From NCBI GenBank assembly GCA_014379795.1, contig JACMLC010000084.1, forward strand, positions 1-16,085: a stretch of 16,085 nucleotides of DNA, read 5' to 3'. The notes under the pieces are model-generated. The model did no database searches. It was not told the origin of the DNA and saw only the letters and a list, made by a program, of their open reading frames with translations. The stretch comes from Pyrinomonadaceae bacterium (GTDB taxonomy: Bacteria; Acidobacteriota; Blastocatellia; Pyrinomonadales; Pyrinomonadaceae). Shown in pieces: positions 6,846 through 14,714 of the stretch; within the stretch, counting starts at the first letter, position 1; each line of letters opens with the position of its first letter. Both the position numbers and the translations under genes were made by a program.

Positions 6846-8494
6846 AGCGCACACAGAGTAAACCACAAGGCTCATTCGATCCGACCACGCTGGAAATTTA
6901 CCGCGCCCTCTTTACCTCTGCCGCAGAAGAGATGGGCATTGCGCTCCGGCGCACGGCCTTTTCCCCGAACATTAAAGAGCGGCGAGATTACTCGTGCGCC
7001 GTGTTCGACGGCAGTGGCCGCGTCATCGCGCAGGGCGACCACATGCCCGTGCATTTAGGCTCAATGCCGATGGCTGTCGCCGCCGCGCTCAATGAGATAA
7101 ATATTGCCCCCGGCGATGTCATCGCCCTCAACGACCCTTTCGCGGGCGGCACGCATCTGCCGGATGTCACGCTCGTCATGGGAGTCTTCGGAAAAGTTGG
7201 CAGTGGGCAGTTAGCAGTTAGCAGTAAAAAGCTAAAGCCAAACTGCCAACTGCCAACTGCTAACTGCCCACTTTTTTACGTTGCCAATCGCGCGCATCAC
7301 GCTGACATCGGCGGAGCGACGCCGGGTTCGATGGGGATGGCGACGGATGTGTATGGCGAGGGGCTGCGGATTCCTCCTGTGCGTATTATGCGCGATGGAG
7401 TTTTCTGTGAAGACATCATGCGGCTGCTCCTTGCAAACGTGCGTGCCTCGGATGAGCGACGCGCAGACTTTGAAGCACAGCTTGGCTCGCTGCAAACCGG
7501 AGCGACGCGCCTGCTTGAGATTACAGGGCGACGCGGCGTGCGCGAGTCCTTAGAGTATGCCGCACACTTGATTGCATATTCCGCGCGCATCATGCGAAGC
7601 GCCATCGCAGCCATCCCTGACGGGATATATGAAGCGCAGGACGCGCTCGACGATGATGGTATCAGCAAGGAGGAAGTGCCATTGCGCGTGCGCGTCACGA
7701 TTAAGGGAGAGCGTGCGCGTGTTGACTTTCAAGGCAGCGCGCCGCAGGTCGCAGGCGCAATCAATGCTGTTGAAGCTATCACAGTCTCTGCCGTCGCCTA
7801 TGTTTTTCGTTGTCTCATAGGCGTTGACGTTCCGGCCAGCGCGGGCTTGATGGAACCAATCGAAGTTATTGCGCCGCGCGGGACTATCGTCAATGCCACA
7901 CATCCAGCCTCTGTGGCAGGCGGAAACGTCGAAACCTCACAGCGCATCGTTGATGTGATCTTTAAAGCTCTGGCTCTGGCTCTCCCGGATAAGATACCGG
8001 CTGCGAGTCAGGGCACTATGAATAACTTGACCATCGGAGGAGTTGACCCGCGCAACGGTCGAGAGTTTGCTTACTACGAAACGGTTGCAGGGGGAATGGG
8101 CGCGCGCCCCGCGCTGAATGGCCTGAGCGCAGTGCATACGCACATGACCAACAGTCTCAATACGCCCGTCGAAGCGCTTGAGTACGCATACCCTCTGCGG
8201 GTTAGAGCCTATGCGATTCGCAAAAACTCCGGTGGCAAGGGAAAGCATAGAGGGGGCGATGGCGTGATACGCGAAATAGAGACTCTGGCAGACGCACAGG
8301 TCTCGCTGCTCGCAGATAGACGAAAGCTCACGCCTTATGGATTAAGCGGCGGCGAAGAGGGAACTGCCGGACGCGACGAAATCCTGCATCAGGGACGCAC
8401 TCGCCCGATTACTTCCAAAGGAAGCTGGAAACTCTCGAAAGGAGACCGGATACGCATCAAAACTCCCGGCGGCGGCGGTCATGGAAAGAGCTAA
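6842..8494 (+). CDS. hyuB: Hydantoinase/5-oxoprolinase subunit B, with an in-frame repeat insertion
   Basis: The 550-residue protein partners HyuA and probably completes the ring-opening hydrolysis. Family motifs are clear: FDPTTLEIYRALF (12-24), IKERRDYSCAVFD (44-56), QGDHMPVHLGSM (64-75), NDPFAGGTHLPD (97-108), NRAHHADIGGATPGSM (149-164) and GGGGH near the C-terminus. Residues about 118-144 do not fit the family. The conserved strand ending in LVMGVF should continue almost at once into FYVANRAHHAD, but about 26 residues of low-complexity sequence (SGQLAVSSKK, NCQLPTANC) intervene. They are encoded exactly by heptad palindrome B. The frame stays open, so the protein may still fold with an extended loop. 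Activity is unknown. Start is the ATG inside the ATGA overlap with hyuA; the ribosome-binding site is weak, consistent with coupling. Confidence 0.93.
   Translation: MKRTQSKPQGSFDPTTLEIYRALFTSAAEEMGIALRRTAFSPNIKERRDYSCAVFDGSGRVIAQGDHMPVHLGSMPMAVAAALNEINIAPGDVIALNDPFAGGTHLPDVTLVMGVFGKVGSGQLAVSSKKLKPNCQLPTANCPLFYVANRAHHADIGGATPGSMGMATDVYGEGLRIPPVRIMRDGVFCEDIMRLLLANVRASDERRADFEAQLGSLQTGATRLLEITGRRGVRESLEYAAHLIAYSARIMRSAIAAIPDGIYEAQDALDDDGISKEEVPLRVRVTIKGERARVDFQGSAPQVAGAINAVEAITVSAVAYVFRCLIGVDVPASAGLMEPIEVIAPRGTIVNATHPASVAGGNVETSQRIVDVIFKALALALPDKIPAASQGTMNNLTIGGVDPRNGREFAYYETVAGGMGARPALNGLSAVHTHMTNSLNTPVEALEYAYPLRVRAYAIRKNSGGKGKHRGGDGVIREIETLADAQVSLLADRRKLTPYGLSGGEEGTAGRDEILHQGRTRPITSKGSWKLSKGDRIRIKTPGGGGHGKS
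7195..7272. repeat. Heptad palindrome B, inside hyuB
   Basis: The left arm (7195-7225) is AGTTGGC, AGTGGGC, AGTTAGC, AGTTAGC and a partial unit. The right arm (about 7242-7272) contains the reverse complements of the same units, separated by about 16 nt. The whole is near 78 bp, a multiple of three, and lies in frame in a spot where homologous proteins have only a short loop. Confidence 0.9.
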
Positions 8495-8614
8495 TGTGAC
8501 AAATTTACGATTTTTTGGAAATAATTTTTTTGGGTAAACGCTTGATTTAGTAGAGTTTGTTTGTCGAAAGTCCCAGCTTGTCACGAAATTGTGGAGATTT
8601 GGTTGATTTTGTGC

Positions 8615-8643
8615 TTGACAACTCACGAAACTTCGGTTAAATT
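8615..8643 (+). promoter_or_regulatory. Sigma-70-like promoter in the hyuB-fabG gap
   Basis: A perfect TTGACA at 8615-8620 is followed by TTAAAT (8637-8642, 16-nt spacer) or TAAATT (8638-8643, 17-nt spacer). A transcript would start about 8650 and run to the terminator near 8940 without a credible coding frame. Confidence 0.45.
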
Positions 8644-8898
8644 TCACACATACTGAGGTTCGATGATCCTTTCGGAAAGGCTTCGGTAAGATGATTGAAA
8701 TCGAAAGGTTGGCGTAATCTTGCAGAAACCCTGTTAAACGGTGCGTAGGTTTTGATGGCAAATACGTCTTAAGCCATAAAAAGGAATTATCTCGCCACAC
8801 ACACGCACCCCCTTAATTTACAGGATCGAACATAAGCGACGATCTTCAGTTCATTGCACAGCCACCCTGAATTTCCGACGCCTGCCCCGAAAAAGTTT

Positions 8899-8940
8899 AG
8901 CCCCGCTAGTCTTTACAGATTAACGGGGCTTCTTCCTTTT
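8899..8940. terminator. Bidirectional rho-independent terminator
   Basis: AGCCCCG (8899-8905) pairs with CGGGGCT (8924-8930). After one mismatch an inner 6-bp stem (8907-8912 with 8917-8922) closes a TTAC loop. T-rich sequence follows on the plus strand, and the A-tract at 8889-8894 gives a T-tract on the minus strand. It lies 25 nt beyond the fabG stop codon and probably ends that transcript, as well as anything coming from the plus strand. Confidence 0.85.
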
Positions 8941-8964
8941 AAAAACAATTTCCAGCCAGTCATG

Positions 8965-9726
8965 CTACATCGCCAGTCCGCCATCAACCTGCAAGACCTG
9001 CCCTGTGATATAGCGCGCTTCATCCGACAGCAGGAAGCAGGCAATGCGCGCCACTTCATCCGCCTCTGCAAAGCGTCCGAGGGGAATCTGCTCCAAAATC
9101 TTTGCCTGATAATTTTCATCCAGCCCGGATGCCATGTCGGTTGCGACCATTCCGAGCGCGAGCGCATTGACCGTCACCTTGCGGCTGGCGACCTCTTTGG
9201 CGAGAGCTTTGGTCAAGCCGATCATCCCGGCCTTTGATGCGGAATAATTCGATTGACCTGCCATCCCGACGACTCCGCTAATCGAAGTGATGTTCAAAAC
9301 CGAGCCGCCCCCTTCCTGCCTGAGCATGATACGCAGAGCGGCTTTGGCGAAATTCCAGGCCCCTTTGAGATTCGTATCAATCACAGCATCCCAGTCGTCT
9401 TCCTTCATTCTTAAAATCAGAGTGTCGCGCACGATGCCTGCGTTGTTGACCAGAAAATCTATGCGGCCAAAAGCATCTTTGGTCTGCTTGACCATCTCTG
9501 CCGCCGCTTCTGTTTGCGCCACATCGCATTGCGTCGCCAGCGCGCGGACGCCGAGCGATTCAATCTCAGCCTTCAAACTATCTGCGGCCTCAACGCTCTG
9601 CGCGTAATTGAAAGCGACATGCGCGCCACGCCGCGCCAGCTCCAATGCAATCGCTCGCCCGATGCCGCGCGTTGCGCCCGTCACAATCGCCGCACGCTCT
9701 GCGAAAGGTTTATTTGTCTCGCTCAA
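8965..9726 (-). CDS. fabG: 3-oxoacyl-ACP reductase (SDR family)
   Basis: The 253-residue protein is a classical short-chain dehydrogenase of FabG type, which reduces 3-ketoacyl-ACP with NADPH in fatty-acid elongation. Visible motifs are TGATRGIG (16-23), NNAG (94-97), Asn119, catalytic Ser148, Tyr161 and Lys165 (SNYSASKAG), and the C-terminal YITGQVLQVDGGLAM. The start is a TTG at 9726, supported by GGAGGA (9741-9736) 9 nt upstream; no ATG fits as well. One oddity: the usual proline of the NAVAPG segment is leucine (NALALG, 187-192). It lies 16 nt after galU on the same strand, so the two are probably cotranscribed. SDR enzymes with other substrates look similar, so the fatty-acid role is likely but not certain without fabD or acpP neighbours. 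Confidence 0.88.
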   Translation of the reverse strand: MSETNKPFAERAAIVTGATRGIGRAIALELARRGAHVAFNYAQSVEAADSLKAEIESLGVRALATQCDVAQTEAAAEMVKQTKDAFGRIDFLVNNAGIVRDTLILRMKEDDWDAVIDTNLKGAWNFAKAALRIMLRQEGGGSVLNITSISGVVGMAGQSNYSASKAGMIGLTKALAKEVASRKVTVNALALGMVATDMASGLDENYQAKILEQIPLGRFAEADEVARIACFLLSDEARYITGQVLQVDGGLAM

Positions 9727-9742
9727 AATTTCTCGTCCTCCG

Positions 9743-10612
9743 TTATAGTTTCAAAGAGCGCAAGTATTCAATAAATTCAGGCGCGAGGTCTGGGCGTTTC
9801 AATGCGAATTCGACAGTGGCGATGAGAAAGCCCAGCTTGTCGCCCGCGTCATGTCGCTGTCCCTCTAGGCGCAGGGCATAGAACGGACGCTTTTTGAGCA
9901 GGGCGCGCATGGCGTCCGTGATCTGAATCTCGCCGCCCGCGCCGGGCTGTGTGCGCTCGATCTCGTCAAAAATGTCCGGCGTCAAAATGTAACGCCCGAT
10001 GATAGCGAGGTCGGAAGGGGCTTCGGCAAACGGCGGCTTCTCGACCATGTCATTGATTTTAAAAACGCCTTCGCTGACTTCTTCTGCGTCAATCACGCCA
10101 AAGCGAGAGATAGCTTCGCCTTCAACCTGCATCGTGCCGAGGACGGGCGCATCGTATTTCTCATAAACTTCGAGCATCTGTGCGAGCGCAGGCTTTTCTG
10201 AATCCACGATGTCATCGCTGAGCATGACTGCGAACGGCTCGTCTTCGACAAAATCGCGCGCCTGCAAAATGGCATGCCCCAGGCCGAGAGCCTCGCGCTG
10301 GCGTACATATCCGATTCGCGCCATCTCTGAAATCGCCCTGACTTCTTCGCGCATCTCGTCTTTGCCGCGCGAGCGCAAGAGGTGCTCAAGCTCGAAAGAG
10401 ATGTCAAAGTGGTCTTCGATGGCGCTCTTGTCGCGCCCTGTGACGATGATGATGGATTCGATGCCGGATGCGACGGCCTCTTCGACTACGTACTGGATGA
10501 GCGGTTTATCAACGAGCGGCAGCATCTCTTTCGGCGATGCTTTGGTCGCGGGCAGAAAGCGCGTGCCGAGTCCAGCGGCTGGGAAAACTGCTTTACGAAT
10601 TTTTTTCGGCAT
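9743..10612 (-). CDS. galU: UTP--glucose-1-phosphate uridylyltransferase
   Basis: The 289-residue cytoplasmic enzyme makes UDP-glucose from UTP and glucose-1-phosphate, a precursor for polysaccharide, glycolipid and trehalose synthesis. The nucleotide-binding signature PAAGLGTRFLPATK (11-24) with PKEMLPLVDKP (27-37), the REALGLGHA segment, the LSDDIVD strand, MVEKP and GAGGEIQITDA are all in family order, and the length is normal. The ATG at 10612 starts the conserved sequence at once, but no clear ribosome-binding site precedes it; the leader is A+T-rich. It is the first gene of a pair with fabG and is divergent from serS, sharing the 174-nt gap between them. Confidence 0.95.
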   Translation of the reverse strand: MPKKIRKAVFPAAGLGTRFLPATKASPKEMLPLVDKPLIQYVVEEAVASGIESIIIVTGRDKSAIEDHFDISFELEHLLRSRGKDEMREEVRAISEMARIGYVRQREALGLGHAILQARDFVEDEPFAVMLSDDIVDSEKPALAQMLEVYEKYDAPVLGTMQVEGEAISRFGVIDAEEVSEGVFKINDMVEKPPFAEAPSDLAIIGRYILTPDIFDEIERTQPGAGGEIQITDAMRALLKKRPFYALRLEGQRHDAGDKLGFLIATVEFALKRPDLAPEFIEYLRSLKL

Positions 10613-10786
10613 AAATTAAGATTGCGGATTCGAGCTTTAAGATTTCAAATTTACGTGCGGCGACGGGCGCACGGGGCAGAGAACCATAGCTTGACACACC
10701 TGCGCGGCGTCCGTTAGCTTGACGCTTTTCGTCTTTGCATTGCTGAAAGGCGTAACTTGATACCATAGATTGAAGGACTGCATCAA
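10613..10786. promoter_or_regulatory. Divergent promoter region of galU and serS
   Basis: The gap should hold promoters for both genes. TTGACA (10691) and TTGACG (10719) are candidate -35 boxes toward serS, but no convincing -10 box sits at 16-18 nt, so I do not place a promoter. AAGGA at 10773-10777 is a good ribosome-binding site, 9 nt before the serS ATG. No T-box or other riboswitch is recognised. Confidence 0.4.
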
Positions 10787-12073
10787 ATGCTTGACCTGAA
10801 CTTCGTTCGTGAGAATCTTGAACGCGTGCGCGCCGCGCTCGAAGCGAGACGTTTTCCGGCAGACGCGCTCGACAAATTTGCGGATGCAGACGCAGAGCGT
10901 CGGCGCGTGATTGCCGAATCCGATAGCCTCAATGCGGAGCGCAATGCCGCGAGCCGCGAGATCGGCGCGCTGATGAAAGAGGGGAAGAAGGATGAGGCCG
11001 AAGCGCGGCGCAGCGCTGTGGGACAATTGAAAGAGCGCATCGCGGAGCTAGACCGTGCGCGCGATGAAGCCGAAGCGCGCATGCGCGAGATTCTCTCGAC
11101 GATTCCGAACGTGCCAAGTGAGAGCGTGCCGGTCGGGGACGAATCAGCGAATCGTGAAGAGCGCAAGTGGGGTCAGTCTCCCGTTTTTGATTTCGAGCCG
11201 CAGGATCACGTTGACTTGGGAACATCGCTCGGCATCCTGGACCTTGAGCGCGCCGCGAAGATTGCGAGCGCACGCTTTGCCATCCTGAACGGCGCGGGAG
11301 CGCGCCTGAGCCGTGCCCTCGTAGACTTTATGCTCGACGTGCATACGCGCGAGCATGGCTACACGGAGACGCTGCCGCCTTTTATCGTCAACGAGCAATC
11401 GCTTTTCGGCACGGCGCAGCTTCCAAAATTTAAGGGCGATCAATTCAAGCTGGAAGACGAGCGTAATCTGTATCTGATTCCGACCGCCGAAGTTCCCGTC
11501 ACGAACTATTACCGCGAAGAAATTCTCGACGCGTCGCAGTTGCCAATTCACATGGTCGCGTACACGCCTTGTTTTCGTTCCGAGGCCGGAAGCTACGGGC
11601 GCGACACGCGCGGCATCATTCGCCAGCACCAGTTTGAAAAAGTGGAGCTGGTGAAATTCGCGCTGCCGGAAAATTCTTACGCCGAGCTGGATGCACTGAC
11701 GCGCAATGCCGAGACTATCTTACAAAAGCTCGGCCTGCATCATCGCGTCGTGACCTTAGCGACGGGCGACATCGGCTTTGGCGCAGCGAAGACTTATGAT
11801 TTGGAAGTGTGGCTGCCTTCGCAGAACACTTTTCGTGAAATCTCTTCCTGCTCGAACTACGAAGATTTTCAGGCGCGACGTGCGCAGATACGCTTTCGCC
11901 GCGCAGGCGGAGCCAAGCCAGAATATGTTCATACACTGAACGGCTCCGGCCTCGCCATCGGTCGCACGTGGGTCGCTATCTTAGAGAACTACCAGCAACA
12001 GGACGGCTCTGTCATCATCCCGGAAGTCTTGCGACCGTACATGAACGGAATGGAAAAGATAACCGCCGCTTAA
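10787..12073 (+). CDS. serS: Seryl-tRNA synthetase
   Basis: The 428-residue class II synthetase charges tRNA-Ser and tRNA-Sec with serine. Residues 1 to about 110 form the long Arg/Glu/Ala-rich helical arm (antiparallel coiled coil) that grips the tRNA variable arm. The catalytic domain shows the TAE serine-site motif (233-235), class II motif 2 around FRSEAGSYGRDTRG (263-276) and motif 3 GSGLAIGRTWVAILENYQ (386-403). SSCSNYEDFQARR (353-365) is also diagnostic. The ATG at 10787 has AAGGA upstream and starts at the conserved MLDL. Length is normal. A DinB-family gene follows 4 nt after the stop. Confidence 0.97.
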   Translation: MLDLNFVRENLERVRAALEARRFPADALDKFADADAERRRVIAESDSLNAERNAASREIGALMKEGKKDEAEARRSAVGQLKERIAELDRARDEAEARMREILSTIPNVPSESVPVGDESANREERKWGQSPVFDFEPQDHVDLGTSLGILDLERAAKIASARFAILNGAGARLSRALVDFMLDVHTREHGYTETLPPFIVNEQSLFGTAQLPKFKGDQFKLEDERNLYLIPTAEVPVTNYYREEILDASQLPIHMVAYTPCFRSEAGSYGRDTRGIIRQHQFEKVELVKFALPENSYAELDALTRNAETILQKLGLHHRVVTLATGDIGFGAAKTYDLEVWLPSQNTFREISSCSNYEDFQARRAQIRFRRAGGAKPEYVHTLNGSGLAIGRTWVAILENYQQQDGSVIIPEVLRPYMNGMEKITAA

Positions 12074-12077
12074 AATT

Positions 12078-12557
12078 ATGCCTGACCCGGAAATCGCAAT
12101 GCTGCTCGCCATGATTGACCAAGCCTTTGATCACAGGTCTTGGCACGGGACGAATCTCAAAGGCTCAATTAAAGGGATGAAAGCCACGGATGCCGCGTGG
12201 CGTCCAAACCCCAAGCGTCACAACATCTGGGAGACGGTCGTCCACGCGGCTTACTGGAAATACGTCGTGCGCAGGCGTCTGCTATCGGAAGCCAAAGGCT
12301 CTTTCCCGCTCAAGGGGTCGAACTGGTTCGAGCGGCCTGCTGGCGAAGAGTTGACCGAGGCCGCGTGGAAAGCGGATGTTAAGCTGCTGGTTGACATGCA
12401 CAGAACGCTCAGAGAGGCGGTTGAGAAATTGCCCGCTCACGAAATCTATCTGACTCCGATGGGAAGCACGGTCAGTAACTTTGAGTTGATAACAGGCATC
12501 GCGGCGCACGACCTCTACCACGCCGGTCAGATACAACTGCTGAAACGCCTGAGATAA
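12078..12557 (+). CDS. DinB-family putative metal-dependent protein
   Basis: The 159-residue protein fits the DinB/YfiT-like four-helix bundle superfamily. His56 (in ETVVHAAYW) and the late pair His144 and His148 (AAHDLYHAGQIQLLKR) form the usual three-histidine metal site. Members include thiol-dependent transferases (bacillithiol or mycothiol S-transferases) and many damage-inducible proteins of unknown role, so the reaction is not assignable. It follows serS by 4 nt on the same strand and may ride on its transcript, though no functional link to aminoacylation is implied. There is no clear ribosome-binding site, suggesting reinitiation after serS. It ends before the triple-hairpin element. 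Confidence 0.8.
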   Translation: MPDPEIAMLLAMIDQAFDHRSWHGTNLKGSIKGMKATDAAWRPNPKRHNIWETVVHAAYWKYVVRRRLLSEAKGSFPLKGSNWFERPAGEELTEAAWKADVKLLVDMHRTLREAVEKLPAHEIYLTPMGSTVSNFELITGIAAHDLYHAGQIQLLKRLR

Positions 12558-12599
12558 AAGCCATATCAATGTTGGTGCATTGTAACGAGAGTTTTTTTG

Positions 12600-12721
12600 A
12601 ATTGCCTACAGCTTTAGCTGTAGGTACAGTCAATAAAAAAGGTGTTGGCTTTAGCCGAATCTTTTGGCTAAAGCCAACACCTTCCTGCAAACCTGCCCAC
12701 TAGCTGAGGCTAGTGGCAATT
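12600..12721. repeat. Triple-hairpin palindromic element between convergent genes
   Basis: Three stems follow each other. The first is an 8-bp stem with a TTTA loop (12605-12612 with 12617-12624). The second is a perfect 18-bp stem with a 9-nt loop (12639-12656 with 12666-12683). The third is an 8-bp stem with a TGAG loop (12697-12704 with 12709-12716). The ends, AATTGCC (12600-12606) and GGCAATT (12715-12721), are inverted repeats. It looks like a REP-cluster or small non-autonomous element and probably also acts as a terminator for the DinB and sppA genes. No transposase is present in the window. Confidence 0.85.
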
Positions 12722-12726
12722 TATTC

Positions 12727-14517
12727 CTACTTGATAGTCAGCTCGAACGGCATCAAGGCCATCATCTCGCCGCGTTTCATGCGATCCATCATGGCTGCGA
12801 AGCGCAGGGCGCGGCGCGCATCTTCGGGCAATGCGGCAAAGGCTGCACGTTGTTGCTTCGCTTTCAGAGCGGCCTCGTCGCCGGCGCCGAACAGGTCTTC
12901 AAAGAAAGTGCGCGGGTAGGGCATGATGACTCGCTGAATGCCTTTCTCAGCCGGAATGTTGGCGAGACCTTTGGCGACTTCGATGGCTTTGTCCAGACCG
13001 CCGAATTCGTCAACCAAGCCTTTTTCCTTTGCCTGATCACCCATCCAGACGCGCCCCTGCGCGATGGAATCTATGTATTCCGGATCGCGCCCGCGCCCCT
13101 TTGCGACCTTCGGGACAAAGTCTTCATAGTACGTGCTTTTAATCATCTCCTCGAACTTGGCGCGTTCTTCGGGAGTGAATTTTTCGGTCTCGCGGAACAT
13201 GCCCGCCATCTTGCCTTTGAGGACGTACTCGCTGGAAATGCCGAGCCAGTCATAAAAGCCTTTCATCACAGGCTTGCCCGCAAAGATGCCTATCGAGCCG
13301 GTGATGGTCGAAGGCTCCGCGATGATTTTATTGGCGTTGCAGGCGATATAGTAACCGCCCGAAGCAGCCACGTCGCCCATCGAAATGACGACGGGCTTTT
13401 TCTGCTTGGCGGCTTCGACCGCATGCCAGATGATGTCCGAAGCGTAGGACGAGCCGCCCGGGCTGTCCACGCGAATGACGATAGCTTTAATCGAGGTGTC
13501 TGCGGTGGCGTCGTTAAGCGCCTTCACGACAGTGTCAGAGCCTGTGGATTGATCGCCGTAGGGGCCGTCGCTCGACCTGCCTGAGCCGATTGCGCCGGAA
13601 GCATAGATGACTGCGATGCGCTCGCCACGATTGAGGCCGACGGACTCCGGTTGAATGTCTCTGTAAGTCCCGCGCGAGATGGTTTGCAGCTTGTCCGCTT
13701 CCTTATAACCGAGACGTGTTTTCAGTTCCTTCTCGACTTCATCTCGATAGAGCGCGCCGTCAATCAAGCCCTGATCTCTGGCCTGCGCCGCGCCGATGGG
13801 AGCGTTGTCAATAATCGTGCGTACATCATCCGGCGATTTTTTGCGCGCGGTAGCAATCGTGTTGACCAGACGATTATGCAAATTGTCGAGCATCGAATTG
13901 ACGACTTCGCGGTGAGCTTCCGACATCTCTTTGCGCGTGAATTGGTCTGGCGCGTTCTTGTACTTGCCTATCTGGAACACGTCAGGCTCGACGCCGAGCT
14001 TGTCCAGAGAGCCGCGAAAGAACATCACCTGTGCGGCGAGGCCGTTGATAAAAAGATCGCCCGGCGGCGCGACGAAAACCTTCTCGCAAGAGGTGGCGAT
14101 GTAATATTCCTTGTTCGACCCGTATTCCATATAAGCGTAGGCGGGTTTTCCCGAAGTGCGAAAGTCCGCAATCGCGTCGCGTATCTCGTCTGCCTTGCCC
14201 CAGCCCGCGCCGGAAAACTCTATCTCCAAGAGCAGCGCGCCGATACGCTTATCAACTTTTGCTTTCTTGATCTGCGTCAACAAATCCGTCAGCGACGAAT
14301 CATCGCCGCCAAAGAAACGCCGCATCGGGTCATCCGGCACGAAATCGGGCATCGCGCCCTCAATCTTCAAGACCAGCACGCTATTGTCCGCGACGGTCGG
14401 CTCGCTCCCGCGCAGCGCGGAGATAATGAGAGCGATAAAGATAAAGGCTACGAGCGCCAGCGCGACGACGATGCCTGTGATAATCAAAACGATTTTTCTG
14501 GTACGTGACATTGCCAT
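12727..14517 (-). CDS. sppA: Signal peptide peptidase SppA, long (67K-type) form
   Basis: The 596-residue membrane-bound serine protease digests cleaved signal peptides. Residues 1-7 are basic and 8-33 form a single transmembrane segment, after which both peptidase-like domains face the periplasmic side. The catalytic pair is Lys187 in IGKYKNAP (N-terminal half) and Ser386 in DVAASGGYY (C-terminal half), separated by about 200 residues as in E. coli SppA. DSPGG (351-355) and TGSIGIF also match. I chose the ATG at 14517 because AGGA (14528-14525) lies 7 nt upstream; a longer frame from TTG 14571 adds 18 residues without support. The duplicated-domain length is typical. It lies downstream of mnmA on the same strand, separated by 153 nt that contain heptad palindrome C. 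Confidence 0.93.
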   Translation of the reverse strand: MAMSRTRKIVLIITGIVVALALVAFIFIALIISALRGSEPTVADNSVLVLKIEGAMPDFVPDDPMRRFFGGDDSSLTDLLTQIKKAKVDKRIGALLLEIEFSGAGWGKADEIRDAIADFRTSGKPAYAYMEYGSNKEYYIATSCEKVFVAPPGDLFINGLAAQVMFFRGSLDKLGVEPDVFQIGKYKNAPDQFTRKEMSEAHREVVNSMLDNLHNRLVNTIATARKKSPDDVRTIIDNAPIGAAQARDQGLIDGALYRDEVEKELKTRLGYKEADKLQTISRGTYRDIQPESVGLNRGERIAVIYASGAIGSGRSSDGPYGDQSTGSDTVVKALNDATADTSIKAIVIRVDSPGGSSYASDIIWHAVEAAKQKKPVVISMGDVAASGGYYIACNANKIIAEPSTITGSIGIFAGKPVMKGFYDWLGISSEYVLKGKMAGMFRETEKFTPEERAKFEEMIKSTYYEDFVPKVAKGRGRDPEYIDSIAQGRVWMGDQAKEKGLVDEFGGLDKAIEVAKGLANIPAEKGIQRVIMPYPRTFFEDLFGAGDEAALKAKQQRAAFAALPEDARRALRFAAMMDRMKRGEMMALMPFELTIK

Positions 14518-14627
14518 AAGTGTTTCCTGTAACTTGATTGAATTAAGAACTGCTGCTCCGACCCTAAACAACTTGGGACAGCCGGGTTGTGTTTACGCAG
14601 GAGCGCGGGGAAAAGTTTAAGCAAGGC

Positions 14628-14714
14628 AGGACTCAGAACTCAGAACACAGGACTCAGAATAAAAGCGGTTTCAGCCTTTCCTTCTGAGTCCTGAGTCCTG
14701 AGTCCTGTGTTCTG
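14628..14714. repeat. Heptad palindrome C, reaching into the end of mnmA
   Basis: The left arm (14628-14659) has units AGGACTC, AGAACTC, AGAACAC and AGGACTC plus a partial unit. The right arm (14682-14714) has their reverse complements, with a 22-nt spacer. Read on the minus strand, the right arm encodes the C-terminal tail of MnmA (HRTQDSGL), and the mnmA stop (14673-14671) falls in the spacer. Confidence 0.9.

Larger units (their letters stand above)
8495..8964. other. 470-nt gene-poor region between hyuB and fabG
   Basis: No credible protein gene is present on either strand; the frames crossing it are low-complexity or antisense extensions. It has runs of T near 8510-8530, a promoter-like site at 8615-8643, several stems between 8659 and 8760, and a terminator at 8899-8940. 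TTCGAT (8659-8664) pairs with ATCGAA (8700-8705) and encloses the 5-bp hairpin 8668-8680. A small RNA of about 290 nt is possible. Confidence 0.5.

Noticed and set aside
8342..8800. Minus-strand 152-codon frame in the hyuB-fabG gap
   Set aside because: Its C-terminal part is antisense to hyuB, and the rest shows no protein-like pattern or start signal.
8854..9237. Plus-strand 127-codon frame running into fabG
   Set aside because: It starts at TTG, passes through the terminator hairpin and overlaps fabG antisense.
10691..10763. Specific promoter boxes for serS
   Set aside because: Candidate -35 sequences exist, but no convincing -10 is at the right spacing.
12664..13584. Plus-strand 306-codon frame opposite sppA
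   Set aside because: It is the antisense shadow of a well-supported gene and begins inside the triple-hairpin element.
13651..14508. Plus-strand 285-codon frame opposite the N-terminal half of sppA
   Set aside because: It has no family resemblance and is an antisense shadow in GC-rich codons.
14518..14571. Longer SppA start at TTG 14571
   Set aside because: The ATG at 14517 has a good ribosome-binding site and places the basic residues directly before the membrane segment, as expected.
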